DNA of 64,000 bases from NCBI GenBank assembly GCA_018350325.1, contig JAEVLN010000009.1, positions 1,943,388 to 2,007,387 on the forward strand, in the 5' to 3' direction. The notes under the pieces were generated by a model. It saw nothing but the letters and a program-made list of their open reading frames with translations. It made no database searches and was not told the DNA's origin. The position numbers and the translations under genes are program-made. Source of the stretch: Globodera rostochiensis (lineage: Eukaryota > Nematoda > Chromadorea > Rhabditida > Heteroderidae). Below, one piece after another: positions 51,290-62,600 of the stretch; position 1 is the stretch's first letter, and each line of letters begins with the position of its first letter.

Positions 51290-52460
51290 CGATGGCGAGA
51301 AAAACAAGCAGTAGCTGTGAACACAACAACATCAGGCACCGCTTCCTGGCACTAAATATGTCAACAAAAATCATTTTTCAGATCAGACAAAATTTGCATG
51401 ATTTTGCCTAAAATTGATTTTTTCAGTTGATTAATGCCATTATTTATTGATTTTTTCTGTTTGTTACCGCCATAACCTGGTAAAAAAATCCCGCGGAAAG
51501 GCAAAAAAAAAATTCCGGACCGGATTTCAATTTTGAAAATTTACCGGATGGATTTTTTCTGGATAAATCCGTGAAAAATCCCAATCCGGAATGGTCAAAA
51601 ACCCCTGAGTCCGGCCCGGCACCGGTCCCCACTAAAAAAACATTTTGGATAAAATTTTGCTTATTTTAAATGATTGGTAAGGCCCAATATTATAAACAGT
51701 TTAAATTCTCGATTTTATTTTCTATTAACGAATTCGTAATCAGTGCATCAAATAACATATTTTCAGACAATTTTTAGAATAAATAAATTTCCTACACATT
51801 TTGACCAAACGGGGCCCCCCTATGGCTTTTGGCCAACTTTGAAGGGTCATAATTTTCTTCATAGTTGAGTCCGCGCAAACTTTTTTGCAGATTTATGCGT
51901 TAGGCTTAGAGTGGGTCGAATGGCGTATGATTTGGGTCATTTCTTAATCGGGATAATTTATGGTAACGCATTGACGATAAAATAAAACATAATTGCATAA
52001 ATTATATGAATTGAGTAGCGAGTTGGCAGGTAGCGAGTCGGGGTCCGTCCATTTCGTTTTCGGGGAGCTATGAACAACCTTTATCAGATTTTCTTAATGC
52101 GGTAGTCTCGATCCCCTAATATTTAAAAAATAATACATGAATGAAAACAAATATTTTTTTTCAACCATCCGATTGTATGTTTACGGTCTCATCTACACTT
52201 TTATCAGATGGGAACTTTTCTTTAGGCATTTAAACAAATTTTTTGGCGGCGGTGGGAATTTTGTTTGAAGGAGTCCAAATAAGAATTTTCCGAATTTTAA
52301 GAGCCCAGCCAGCAGATGTGATAACTTTTAATTTTAACTTTAAGATCCACAGTAAAAAAAAAAAAAATTAAATTTTGATAAATATTCCAATTAAACAAAT
52401 GAATAGATAATCTGGATTGAAAAAACGAATGATCCAGGTGAGCAAACTTTCTCGTCACTG
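51290..52460. other. Repeat-like spacer between the plus-strand partial gene and the minus-strand genes
   Basis: 51470-51640 is full of CCGGA/ATCCGG words typical of transposon subterminal repeats. 51715-51780 matches sequence next to the tRNA-like element at 32.7 kb. 51805-52120 is GC-balanced without an open frame and looks like a dispersed non-coding repeat. Confidence 0.4.
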
Positions 52461-52462
52461 AT

Positions 52463-53053
52463 TTATACGCCGTCTTTGGTTCTTCCCCACATCGTGACAT
52501 TAACGATTTGCGCACTTTGATTGTACTGGCGGTGTTCATCATCCAAACTTTTGAATTTTGGCGGCTCCACACCAGCTTTTTTCCATCCCAGGCATTGGAT
52601 TTCGTCCACACGAATTGGGTCCGCTGTCGCATTCTCGCGATAGCCCCAAAAGCTTTTTGACGCGCCTTCGGGCCTCTGTAATTTGAATTTAAACTGATAA
52701 AAAAGACAAAAATAAACACTCACAAAGCAATAAAGTATAGCGACCCAAACATAAAGACGCGCATTATAATCTTTTAGAGACATTATTTTGCGGATTTGGC
52801 CGTTAATCTTCAAAAGCAAATAAAAATTGAACACTTTCTATTATTTTCAACTAATTTACCACAAATACAGGACAGCGCCATCTATCTTCACGCCATTTTT
52901 GTTGTGAAAGACATTCGGCATTTCCATGACACAAACAATCTACTGGCTTCTCAAACTTGTCCACTCATTTAGGATTTGTCCCCGGATTCCGTTTTTTAAG
53001 ATACAGATTAACAGGGTGCACACAATCGTTGGAATTTGTAGGTTTGACGACGC
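52463..53053 (-). CDS. Partial gene for a small cysteine-containing protein with a hydrophobic segment, unknown function
   Basis: Four exons splice in frame with AG acceptors and GT donors: 53013-53053, 52860-52963, 52724-52807 and 52463-52675, about 147 residues ending at a TAA. The peptide runs RRQTYKFQRLCAPL, DKFEKPVDCLCHGNAEC, REDRWRCPVF, then a short hydrophobic stretch (LYVWVAILYCF), then a hydrophilic tail with NATADP and NQSAQIVNVTMW, both of which contain N-glycosylation sequons. The 48-nt intron at 52676-52723 keeps the frame open if retained. The 5' end is not settled; more codons may lie at 53060-53170. An alternative start is the ATG at 52783, which would make a short signal-anchored protein. 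I do not recognise the family. It lies just downstream of the astacin gene on the same strand and could even be part of its 3' end. Confidence 0.5.
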
Positions 53054-53059
53054 CTAAGC

Positions 53060-53700
53060 AAAAATTAATAATAAAGCCAAGACGACACTCCATCAATCGT
53101 TGTTCAACAACTCGTTTTTTCTGATTCAATTCGTTTTTGTAACAAAAAGCATTTACGAATGTGATTAGCGCAAAAAATCTTCAATGGCTTTTCAATGGCC
53201 TAGATCGAAATTTGGCCTCGGTTTTAACCTATTTTGAACCATGAACTCGAATTCGAACAAATTTTAAAAATACAAAAATATTCTTCATTTTCACAAATCG
53301 CTAAAATGCACAAAATAAAATGGATGCAAGTGTTAGGCAATTTGTTTATTTTAAATCGATTTTGATACATTAATGAGAATTTTGTAAAATTTTTTGGAAT
53401 CCGGATTTGGGGTTCGAAATAGGTCCACACCAAGGCCAGAATCGGATTCTACGCCATGAAAATGACCAGAAACATTTTTTCTTAAAAATCGGGCAACAAA
53501 CTACACTATTACTGAAGTTTTCCCCAATTTGTCATGAATTCGAGTTTTGTTGATAGGTTGATGCAAAAAGGTATCAACCAAAGCCGATTTATGATTCATT
53601 CTAATGTTTTAGGCGAAATCCCTTCGTAAATGCTTTTTTTATTACAAGAAAGACAAGTTGAAGAAAAAAAGGGTTTCTGTTTTACCAGACTCGTGTTAGT
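53060..53700. other. Spacer between the cysteine-containing protein gene and the astacin gene
   Basis: It includes a possible additional upstream exon of the smaller gene (53060-53170, minus) and short direct duplications (AACCTATTTTGAACC / GACCTATTTCGAACC; CGAATTC). No gene of its own is supported. Confidence 0.35.
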
Positions 53701-53702
53701 TT

Positions 53703-54448
53703 TTAACTTTTACCAGCTTCATAGTTCAACTCGAACAATGTCGTTGGTTTGGTCAAATTCGTGGGAGTGTGCGTGGAAATGATAAAGTCCACGTTGGGCT
53801 CTTCGGCTTCTATCCAATTTTTATAAGCATTTGGCACCGCGTCACGTAGTGCGCTGGGGCAACAAAGTCTGGCGCCTGAAAAAGGACAAATTAAATACAA
53901 AAAAATAAATAAATTCAAAATGCCTTGCGCCCTTTTGTCTTTTCTGTAACTGATTAGGACATAGTTTTTGCACGGATCGACACATTCAAACATCTCATTT
54001 AAATAAGTAAGTTGAATGCGCGCTTTTTTGCCATTGGCCTGAAATGAGTTTGAATTTTAATTATTAAAATTTACTTTTATAAAAAATCAGAGGGCTTTTG
54101 GTCCCCGGTCGTTGTAAGCGGAGGGCAAAAGCCGGGGTCGATGCAAAACCCAAACTAAAATACCTTGATTCTCCAATAACAGCGGCATGCGGGTCCAGAA
54201 CCATTGCACTTAATCATCGGCTTGAGCACTTTGTTCGTCCGTTCAGCTTCCAATTCTCTGGGCGTGCCGCTTGTGTCGTTGCAGTTTAAATCTTAATTTA
54301 TTTGTTTAAAATTTTGTTTTTATTTCCCTACTCAATTCAAGCAAGCGGCAGTACGGTCCGGTGAATCCGTCGGGACAAAGGCACTTCGAGCAGTCATTTG
54401 GGTTGAGGTAGCCGCCGTTTTCGCACCAATCTTTTTCTTTGCATGTGT
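53703..54448 (-). other. EGF and CUB-like C-terminal modules of the astacin gene
   Basis: The exon at 54332-54448 encodes a six-cysteine EGF module (TCKEKDWCENGGY, then CSKCLCPDGFTGPYC). The exons at 54164-54291, 53924-54038 and 53703-53875 then give a CUB-like region with paired cysteines (CNDTSG, IKCNGSGPACRCYW, FECVDPCKNYVLISY). This order, protease-EGF-CUB, is the common nematode NAS architecture, and these modules normally position the enzyme on matrix or cuticle substrates. The intron at 53876-53923 starts with GC. The stop codon is at 53703-53705. Confidence 0.75.
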
Positions 54449-57400
54449 CTGAAATTGAAACGCGTAAATTTAAAAAAAAAAAAAATGTTTCATTAAGCAT
54501 AATATTTTATTGAAAGATTACCATTGCAAAAAATGCGGTTGATAAGCGCCGTGTCTTTAAATGAGAGGCCTTCCATATGCCCAATTGTTTCTTGGTAAAA
54601 TCGAGGCAGTGTTATAAGCCAATATTGTTCACTTAAATAAAAAACAAATTTATATTGTGCTTTTTGTTAGGGATGATTGGTCATAGACATAATGAAATAT
54701 GTAAATTTATAATTTTGATCAGCGTTTTCGCTCACGTTTCATTGTCGTATAATCCGGGATAATGCATTACCGAGCCGAAGTCATAGGCGAGGCCGAAATT
54801 TTCAGTTGGCCATTCGTTTGTCTTTTTAAAATAAACTCAAATTAGCAGGGAGCGGAATTTTAATAGGTGAGAGCCAATTTTGGCAAAGATTCCATGGCCT
54901 GGAAATATGAAACCCGGCAAAAACAGGCTTATTTAAAGCCCTGGCACGGAAACTTTACGTCCGAGACCATAAAATTTGTATAATATTTATAAAATGTGTT
55001 TAAAGATAACGCCGTCGTCATCACTGATGATGGTGAAATTGCGAGCGTCTTTTTGTTGAAACTCATGGAAAATGCCAAGTGCATGCAAAAGTTCATGTGC
55101 TGCGGCCACGGACACATTCATGTCCTTAATCGTCATTATTTATTTCGTTTTATATGCAAAAGACAGAAGACAAACTCCGCAGTTTCTTATCGCGAGCATA
55201 AGTTCTTGCCAGTCAGGCGCTCTGCCAATTGCAGCCCGACCGCATCCGTCAGTGCGGTTGGAAATGCCAATGCCATGAACGCCCTCTTGGATTTCAGGGA
55301 TTTCTTCAACAATTTCAAATCGCACGCATGTTTCTTTCCTGTACAAAAAGTTTCGTACAATAAAAGAAAAACGCACATAATCAAATTAGTTGCTTCAGTG
55401 ATGGCAGTTTCCCATTCTTCGTAGGTATCGGGCACTAAAAATGTTTATTTAATTTATTACAATTTAAAATTATTTACAAAATTCTTCGAAAAAGCCGATC
55501 TTGATCGGGAATTCAGTCCATTTTGTATGGTTTCCGTACGGTCCTTTCTGCGAGTACTGCCTCTTTTTCCTGCGGTCCTCCTTTTCTGGCGCAAGTCCAC
55601 ATCCTTAAGTAAATTCATTCACTTTATTAGCATCATTCAAAAGCTTATGGGCTTTACTAATTACATAACGTTTTACATAATTAATCAGTGCAAAAACAAA
55701 ACTCACTTTCTTGGGCTTTGATGTATTCTTCGTGCAGACTTTTCTTGTCACATGGCAAGTCGCCGCCATAGCACATTAAACTTTCGCTGCGCTTCTTAAA
55801 TGGATTGAACGGGCTGGCCGGTGGCGGTTTTTTCCATGGCGGAAGTTTAAACTAAAATCGATTGATTTATTATGGCATTATAATCTCTTTAATTTACGGC
55901 ATCATCTGGAAGAATGGGTCTATTTCCATGGCACGATTCCAAATCCTCAATCCTCTTTAAAAGTTCACGGATCTCATCACAATCGTCTCCATACCCAACA
56001 CAAGGCGTAGGTATTGTCTAAAGTTGAATAAATAAATTTACTTAATTTCCTTATTGACTAACAATGCGCGGATTATTTTCATAGCGCGTCAGCGTGCCTC
56101 GAGTGATTTGCTTTGAGAATTGGTGATTGGCAATTTGGAAAAAAACTCTCATCAGATCAGTCGACGGCGGCACAAAATGGAGTTTTTTAGCCCAAGTTCC
56201 GTTGATCTCTTCCGGTTTAATGTCATTGAGAATGGAGCCGATGACGTCATAAAAGATAAAAAATTAAAATTAAAATAATTTATTTATTTCACTTCGATAT
56301 TCCAATAACTGCCGTTAATGGGTTCTCCGCCGGTTTTCTCTCGAATGGCGCTTTGTTGCGGTCCGTTCCCAAATTCAATGAAGAAAATGGGCATTTTTTT
56401 CTTAATCGCCGATATTCCATCCAGTGTAATCGGGAAATTCCGCGTCGTATTGAAGCTTAAAAATATATTTATTTAATTTATTTTGTTACAAAATATTTAA
56501 AAGAATACGTCTCGTCGGAGAACGAAACGTTGAAGAAAGATTCAACGACAAGCATCTGTCCTTCACGATGGACACAAATTCGAACACGGAACCCCGCGAC
56601 ATTCGAAGTCGAATCCACGCCGAGATGTTCTCGGCACAATTCGGCAATAGAACTGCTTCCGGGCCATTTATTTGTACTTTTGTAGCATGCGTACACCTCG
56701 ACGTAACTAAAAATAAAATTCTTACAAATTAATAAAAAAATCAATTTTACAATTGGCATTTTTCAGTTGACACTTGCATGCAGGCAATGACATAGTCTTT
56801 GTATGGGTCCGCCGAAACTCGTCGTCCTTTGTTTATAGCAAAATCATGTTTGTTACAAACAAGAAGGTATGGGGAAGCCGAAACGTCCAGCACGAATTTG
56901 GGCACATCCTCCGGGAAAACAATTTCTGTACAATTTGTGCCAAAATGGTCTTTTTTCCATGTGGTTGGTTCGAATGCACACTTAAAAAAATACCAAAATA
57001 ATTTTGAGGTTTCATTAATCGGACCGTTTTCTTGCACAATCCGGTGCCGTTTTGTCCGATGGATGAAAGAAGGTCCAGTGCCAGAATGCGAAATGCCATT
57101 CCATCGAAATCTTTCATAAATGCCCCCAAATGCAGCGCCTTTAGAAAGTCCGTTTCGATTGGTCCAAAATCTGTAAAAATTATTATTATAAAACAATAAA
57201 ATTCTTTGTCCAAAACCTTTGGAGATGTTCATTGCCTCAATAAAGTCGTTCGGTTTAATGTGAAAAACGGAACTGAATTGTCCATCAAGTCCAAGGCTTA
57301 AATTATGAACCGTTCAACAATTTATGCCAAAAACGACTCGCCTCGACTGAATCTTAAAGATTCTGTCACTGATTTTGGAGACGTTCAGGGCATGCCATTC

Positions 57401-58560
57401 ATTACGTGCCACAACTCCGGCACAATCAGAAAAAGGCCTTTCATTCACACGCTTTCCCAATCGAAATCGCCCCCCAAACTTTGAAGTTCCGGTAGCCAAT
57501 TTGCCCGCCAATTCGCTTTTGTAGCAAATTTGAAGGCTAAAAGCATTAATTTGTTAATAATAAAATTGGTAAAACCCCAAAAAATACGTTTTGCATCCTT
57601 TTTCGAGCTTTAACAGGCCGTTTTTCTCCAATTTACATTCATTCCACGGTGCCGTCGTGAGTCGGGATTGTTCGGTGACGGCATTTTGGGCGTCGGTGGC
57701 ATTGAAGGGGAATGTTGTCGGGTCGGGGTCATCGGAGTTTGGTGAAGAACACTAAAAAAATCAAATAAATTTTATAATTTAATTTTTCGGCACAAAATTT
57801 ACCTTTTTCTTGCACAATCCGGTGCCATTTAGTCCGATAGTTGAAAGAAGGTCAGAGGCCAAAATTTGAAGTTCCATTCCATTGAAATCGTCCATAAACG
57901 CCCCCAAATACAGGTCCGTTTGAAACTCTTTTTCGAGCAGTCCGTCAGCTAATTATTGTCAAAATGAATTATTTTTGATTTTCAATTGGTTAAACCGTTG
58001 GAGAATATTTGAATTTTCGTATTTGTTGGCGTTTCGTTGATGAATTCGTTGCCAAAAAAGCCTCCAAAACGAAGGCTAAAATATGGGCACATTTTTGATC
58101 AATTTGGCATAAATTGACTCGCCTCGATTCGAACGCGACCATTCCGTCACTCATTTTGCCGATGATCAGAGCGTGCCATCCTTCACTTTCCATCACTTTG
58201 GCACATTTAGCAAAAAGCCCCTCCCCATTCATTCCGATTTTTGATCGAAAGCGCCGTCCGACTTTTGAATTTCGGCCAGTCGAAAATTTGCTTTTGTAGC
58301 AAAGCAAAAGTCTAAAAAATATTAATTAAATATAAATTATTATTATTATAAATATTTATGCCTTTCGCATTCATTTTCCAAAATAAGCGGTCCATTCTTT
58401 TCAGCATTGCACAGACCCCAATGATCCACCCCCGAAGAATTGCTAAATTCGAATATAAATTTATTTATTTATTTAATTATTTTAATAATTACCCTCCGGG
58501 GACAGCAAATGCCTTCAAGGCAATTAAAAGGAATAAGACGTTTATTATGAGCAATTTCAT
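53703..58560 (-). CDS. Secreted multi-module astacin (M12A) metalloprotease, NAS-like
   Basis: Hand-spliced model of about 25 exons and roughly 1,130-1,150 residues. Exons 1-19 in transcript order are 58493-58560, 58362-58442, 58123-58311, 57996-58075, 57803-57948, 57588-57751, 57342-57536, 57217-57296, 57025-57170, 56772-56980, 56509-56706, 56293-56455, 56063-56248, 55898-56017, 55707-55851, 55478-55603, 55377-55434, 55176-55338 and 55011-55124. An ambiguous stretch follows, then 54736-54821, 54522-54631, 54332-54448, 54164-54291, 53924-54038 and 53703-53875. Phases agree at every junction except the irregular intron at 56249-56292. The start ATG opens a classic signal peptide (MKLLIINVLFLLIALKAFA). 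Order: signal peptide; three unrecognised cysteine modules (about residues 24-635); a coiled coil with cysteines; RRKKR cleavage site (about 734-738); astacin domain; EGF; CUB-like tail. Astacins are secreted zinc endopeptidases; nematode members act in moulting, hatching and collagen processing. A GT after the penultimate codons would allow a longer 3' end. Confidence 0.8.
54522..55603 (-). other. Astacin catalytic domain region of the protease gene
   Basis: The mature enzyme should start after RRKKR (55560-55574). The zinc-binding helix HELLHALGIFHE lies at 55062-55097 and matches the family signature HExxHxxGxxHE, so the three zinc histidines and the catalytic glutamate are present. The Met-turn SVMHY, with the zinc-contacting tyrosine, is at 54759-54773 and is preceded by YDFG. 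The exon at 54522-54631 gives QETIGHMEGLSFKDTALINR, the usual end of the domain. Cysteines sit at the expected places (ETCVRF near the start, DGCGR, and RNCG before the helix). The segment joining the zinc helix to the Met-turn (54822-55010) is split by at least one intron and I cannot fix its exons with certainty. Nothing in the catalytic residues suggests an inactive enzyme. Confidence 0.85.
55707..56017 (-). other. Coiled-coil with flanking cysteines and proline/basic linker before the protease
   Basis: The exon at 55898-56017 encodes CVGYGDDC followed by DEIRELLKRIEDLESC, a heptad-like helix bracketed by cysteines, reminiscent of the short disulfide-linked oligomerisation coils of thrombospondin-type proteins. 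The exon at 55707-55851 encodes a Pro/Lys-rich linker (KLPPWKKPPPASPFNPFKKR) and a further cysteine pair. This suggests that the zymogen may oligomerise through its pro-region. That is inference from pattern only. Confidence 0.5.
56063..56980 (-). other. N-terminal module 3 of the astacin gene (diverged)
   Basis: The exons at 56772-56980, 56509-56706, 56293-56455 and 56063-56248 encode a third, much more diverged unit. It keeps the ACYKS motif that opens the second half of modules 1 and 2 and then has CREHLGVDS and RICVHREGQMLVVESFF. It begins with a cysteine segment (CAFEPTTWKKDHFGTNC) and DPYKDYVIAC, which resembles the CUB-like tail motif DPCKNYVLIS. I infer it is a module 1/2 relative with additional sequence. 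The family is un-named to me. Confidence 0.5.
57025..57751 (-). other. N-terminal module 2 of the astacin gene, duplicate of module 1
   Basis: Exons 6-9 (164, 195, 80 and 146 nt) mirror exons 2-5 (81, 189, 80 and 146 nt) in phase and content: NECKLEKNGLLKLEKGC, ICYKSEL, CAGVVARNEWHALNVSKISD, SLGLDGQFSSVF, and HLGAFMKDFDGMAFRILALD ending NGTGLCKKT. Module 2 has an extra hydrophilic Thr/Pro/Asp-rich insert at its start. The third exon of both modules ends in a GC donor of the same sequence, gcgagt. The shared intron positions show duplication of a whole genomic block. Confidence 0.75.
57803..58442 (-). other. N-terminal module 1 of the astacin gene, internally duplicated
   Basis: Exons 2-5 encode about 165 residues that I do not recognise: WGLCNAEKNGPLILENEC, then LCYKSKF, CAKVMESEGWHALIIGKMSD, SLRFGGFFGNEF, and YLGAFMDDFNGMELQILASD ending NGTGLCKKK. 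It carries four or more cysteines and follows a signal peptide, so it is extracellular. Its last two exons are 80 and 146 nt. It is clearly homologous to the next module (57025-57751). Confidence 0.7.
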
Positions 58561-59640
58561 TTGCTAAAATAATTAAATTTATTTATTTATTTATATTTTT
58601 ATTTAATTTTGAGTAAATGAATTTTATGTTAAATGATTGTCAAATTTTGGATGAATCCGATGGAATGGGGGGAAAGTGATTGAATGGACGGACCAATCGG
58701 AGGCCGGTTGATGGAGTCCGATGACAAATGCACAGATTTTCCATCCATTTTGGAAAAACGGAAGGAAGAATCATCCAATCACAGCATTTCGATCACTTTT
58801 TTGTCACAGAGATTGTTAGCACTGATATGGCCGGCCGTCGCCACAAAAAATTCTTTTGAAATTATGCAAATTTATTTTTTATTTATTTATTTCCGACCAT
58901 TCGACGGATAAATTGATCATCTCCAGTTCGTTCTGCACCGTCTTGCCATGCGCTCGCCTTTCGTTAATTGCATTAAAAATATAAAGCCCTAAAAATGGCG
59001 TTTTATTTTTGCACGAGGGCTAACGTTGCGGCCAGAATTGGGGAAGTGGGGCGGCTATTTGCAATTAATGCCAACGATTTTACAAGTCAAAATGCCATAC
59101 GACAAAACATTTGAATTTCTTAACGGAGAATCAACCACTTTTATGCGCAATAGCTTTTGATTTTTCTTAATCATTGTTTAAATATTTGAAAAAATCCACC
59201 AAATTTGGTGACTAAAAATTTACACTTTAAAATTAGAATTTTTTTCTTAACCATAAATTCTTCCATTAAAAAAATTTATTCTTTCATCAAAAATGCACCA
59301 ATTTTTACGAAAAAATTGTAGTAATTGTCCCATTATTATTCTTCGGGTTTTTTGAACAAGTGGTAAAATTGTGTAAATAATATTGGCGTTTTGTTGATTT
59401 TGTTGTTGCTGAATTGAACCCATGACGGCCCGAATCGTGGAACGGGGAATTACAAATTGTCGGGGTCGCGGTTGTCGGGGACGGCACTATCTGGTATCGG
59501 GGTCGGGGATTAGCCCAAACTTTTTCCTGATTATGAAGGCTAACGACAATCAGCATTTACTCCAATCCCCCCGGGCACTTTCCGGCGTCGAATATCGGCA
59601 CCGCCAAACCTTTTTTATAATTTGGTTTTTCTATGATTAC
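58561..59640. promoter_or_regulatory. Upstream region of the astacin gene
   Basis: GC-balanced up to about 59.64 kb, where AT-rich sequence resumes abruptly. Contains GTTAATTGCATTAA, AT-rich TATA-like runs just before the ATG (58,565-58,600) and a G-rich stretch (59,420-59,520). Opposite open frames at 59422-59643 (+) and 59305-59556 (-) overlap and neither is convincing. The promoter itself cannot be pinpointed. Confidence 0.3.
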
Positions 59641-62600
59641 TAATATGTTTTTTGTATTTTAAATATAACATCAGCATAGACTGCACTTATTTGTTTTTTT
59701 GTTATTAATTTTATTGTTGGGAAAAAACAATATTTTAAATTTTGGAAAATTACTTAAACAATTAATTAAATTCGCGTGACGAAGAGTTATATGCAAACTT
59801 GGATCAAAGAAAACTATATTCGCTTACATTTAAATCTTTTATTCGTTTATTTAATTCATTTTAAATATTTTGGCCAAGTCTTTTCAAGCAAATGGTCTTT
59901 TTATATTTATTAAATGTTATTTTATTTTGGCGTCTAACCAATCTTTGTTTAGTGGTTTATAATTTATATTGAAATTAACCAAATTAATAATATAGGTGAG
60001 TGGTAAGAACGTTAATTGAAAAGTGTCTAAATTTGATAATATTTTGTATAAATTTTTTGTTCTTCAAAATTGTGTCGATACGGCGCATCTGTTAAATTTT
60101 GATATTTTGACCTGAACTATTTAATTAAATTAATTAATTTTTTGCATTTTTTATTAAATTATTTAAACACTATTTTAACCGTACTTTTATTTGCTATATA
60201 GCAATTAATTCATGCATTTAATTTCTCTTTATACAAATTGAAATTAATATTTAAAAATTAATGCCAAATTTACTTCTTATATCTTTGAAATCATCCGGAA
60301 AAGATTTACCAATCTTTTGAAAAATGTTCATAGCAAATTTTAAAGTTTTCCATATAAAATTAATGTGAAATAATGTTTGGTTAAAATTTTAAAAATTTTG
60401 GTAATTTTATTTGCTTAAATTTTATGCATAAATTTATGTAAAATTTTAAATCTTAATGCATCGAGCAGTCGTTATTTATGATTTTTCATATTTTCAAACC
60501 GCAGTACTTTAGATAAAAATATAAAAATGAAAACCTGGAGTTATCACATATAAAATTTAAATTTGATATGATATCTACAATTTTTTTTTTGATCAGATTT
60601 ATTAAGATTTGCTATTTTTTTAAGCTTTTAACTTTTGAAATTCTTTACTCACCCAAGTAAATATACAAGTAATCTTTTGGGCTAAATAATAAAAAATTAT
60701 TGATTATTTTATAAATATTATAGTATTTTGTTTAAAACCGATCGAAATTGATATGTGTTGAATACAATTTGTTTATAACTTTTAAGTTTCCTTTATCATC
60801 ATTTTTTCATATGTAAGAACTCATTATATTTCCGGTAGTGAAATGATATAATTCAATTTGTATATGTTTAGAATGGAACTCATTGATAGTTTTAAAAATT
60901 TTAAAAAGATTTGTTCAAATAAACACAAGAATAATATCGCGCACGTCATTCATGGTCCCGAGTGTTGAACGGTTAGTCCTTTCATCTCTTGTTCTTCGTG
61001 AAGACATTTGAATGAAGAAAATGAACGGAATATTTAATAAGAAAAGCTTTATTTAAAATAATTTATAGTTTTTTATTTTAGACTATCTTTAATAAATATT
61101 TGGTATTTTTTATTTTTAAGCAATTCCACGTCATAGACATAATCATCGCAATAATTCTTTTATAAAAACAAAAAATTTTGCATAAGTTTTTTTTGGAAAA
61201 TGCTTTAATTTTCCTTGAAAGGCAATATATTATAATAAATGTAATTTTGAGGAGTAACAAATGGCGCAGCTTATGTTTATGCATAATAAGATTAATTAGT
61301 TTTATTTTGTTTTATAACAACTGCGTGCACAATTTGCTTTTAAGTGAATTTAATTTGTTCATTTTTACTTTATCTCGACGTTTTAATCCAATACAATTCA
61401 ATAATTTCTATTTAACTCAATTGAGCTCTTGTTTTGTATACAATTGTATTAAAATCTGAACTTATAACTGGCATTTTAATGATTTAAAATAAATGTTTTA
61501 AACTAAACCAATTAAAAAAGGAAAAAATAAAGCAGCATAACGAGAAAAAAAACAAATCAAATTTAATGATACAGAATATATAGTTGTATTTGATAATTAA
61601 TTTTCAATTCGTTCACTATAATGAACAATGCATAATTTTTAACACCAAATAAATATATTATTAGTTACATTATCATACAAATATCAAAAATATATAGTAT
61701 TGATAGAACAAATAAATTGTTGTAGTAGCATAATTATTTGAAAATTTTGATTATTTGGATTAATTTGTGATTAAAACGTAAAGATCTAACGGATATACAA
61801 AAATGAAATTAATATGTATATAAAGTTAATTAGTCGAAAATGCTACTTATTCAAAGAATAATAAAGCCGCCTTAAACCTCCGAAAAATAAATATTAAAAA
61901 TTATTGAAAAAAAATTACACACCAAAAACGTGTAAACAACAAACATTAGCAATAAATATATTTGTAGCGGCTTAATAAAAATTGCATCGAATGGAATCTT
62001 CAGTAGGCACTAAAAAAATATGGAATAATTAAAAGCATAAATATTCTTAAAAGTTTTAAAAAACTCAATAAACTCTTTTTATTGCAATCTTATAATAAAC
62101 ATATATTCATGTTTAGATAATGTGAAAGAGCGCCGCTTGGACAATTTAAATCATTTATACACAGATTCAGGTTCCGACCAGGCTGATTGAAGTGATTAAC
62201 AAATTTTGCACTAAAATCTTTTTGTTAAAAAAATTTACAAACTGCAGTTAAGCTGGTGGCGCTTAGAAAATTTAAAAACTTTTGTTTCCCTTAAGATATT
62301 TGCAAAACAAATAATGTTAAATAAAATAAAATTTTTATCCTAATCTAAGCTATAGGTAAATATTACAATAATTTCATATAATTTCATTTAAAGTTGAATA
62401 TACTCTTTGTAAAATTCAGCAGTTTATAATTGATCAAAAACTCATAGTTATAAAAGATAATCTAATTGCATTTTTTAATTTTGATAGACAAAACTTTAAT
62501 TCTACAAAGAATTAAGCGAAATGGAGCATAGTTAATTGGTATTAAATATGGCATTATAATGAAATGGCCCGTAATTTTAACAAAGTCTTCGAATAGATGA

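Noticed and set aside
54996..55424. 142-codon plus-strand ORF opposite the astacin catalytic exons
   Set aside because: Antisense shadow of a confirmed coding region.
56747..57232. 161-codon minus ORF crossing several introns of the astacin gene
   Set aside because: Frame continues through clear GT-AG introns and mixes two frames; only parts are exonic.
59305..59643. Overlapping opposite ORFs (83 and 73 codons) upstream of the astacin gene
   Set aside because: Both derive from a repetitive G-rich stretch (TCGGGGTCGCGG-type words); neither shows a domain or splice context.
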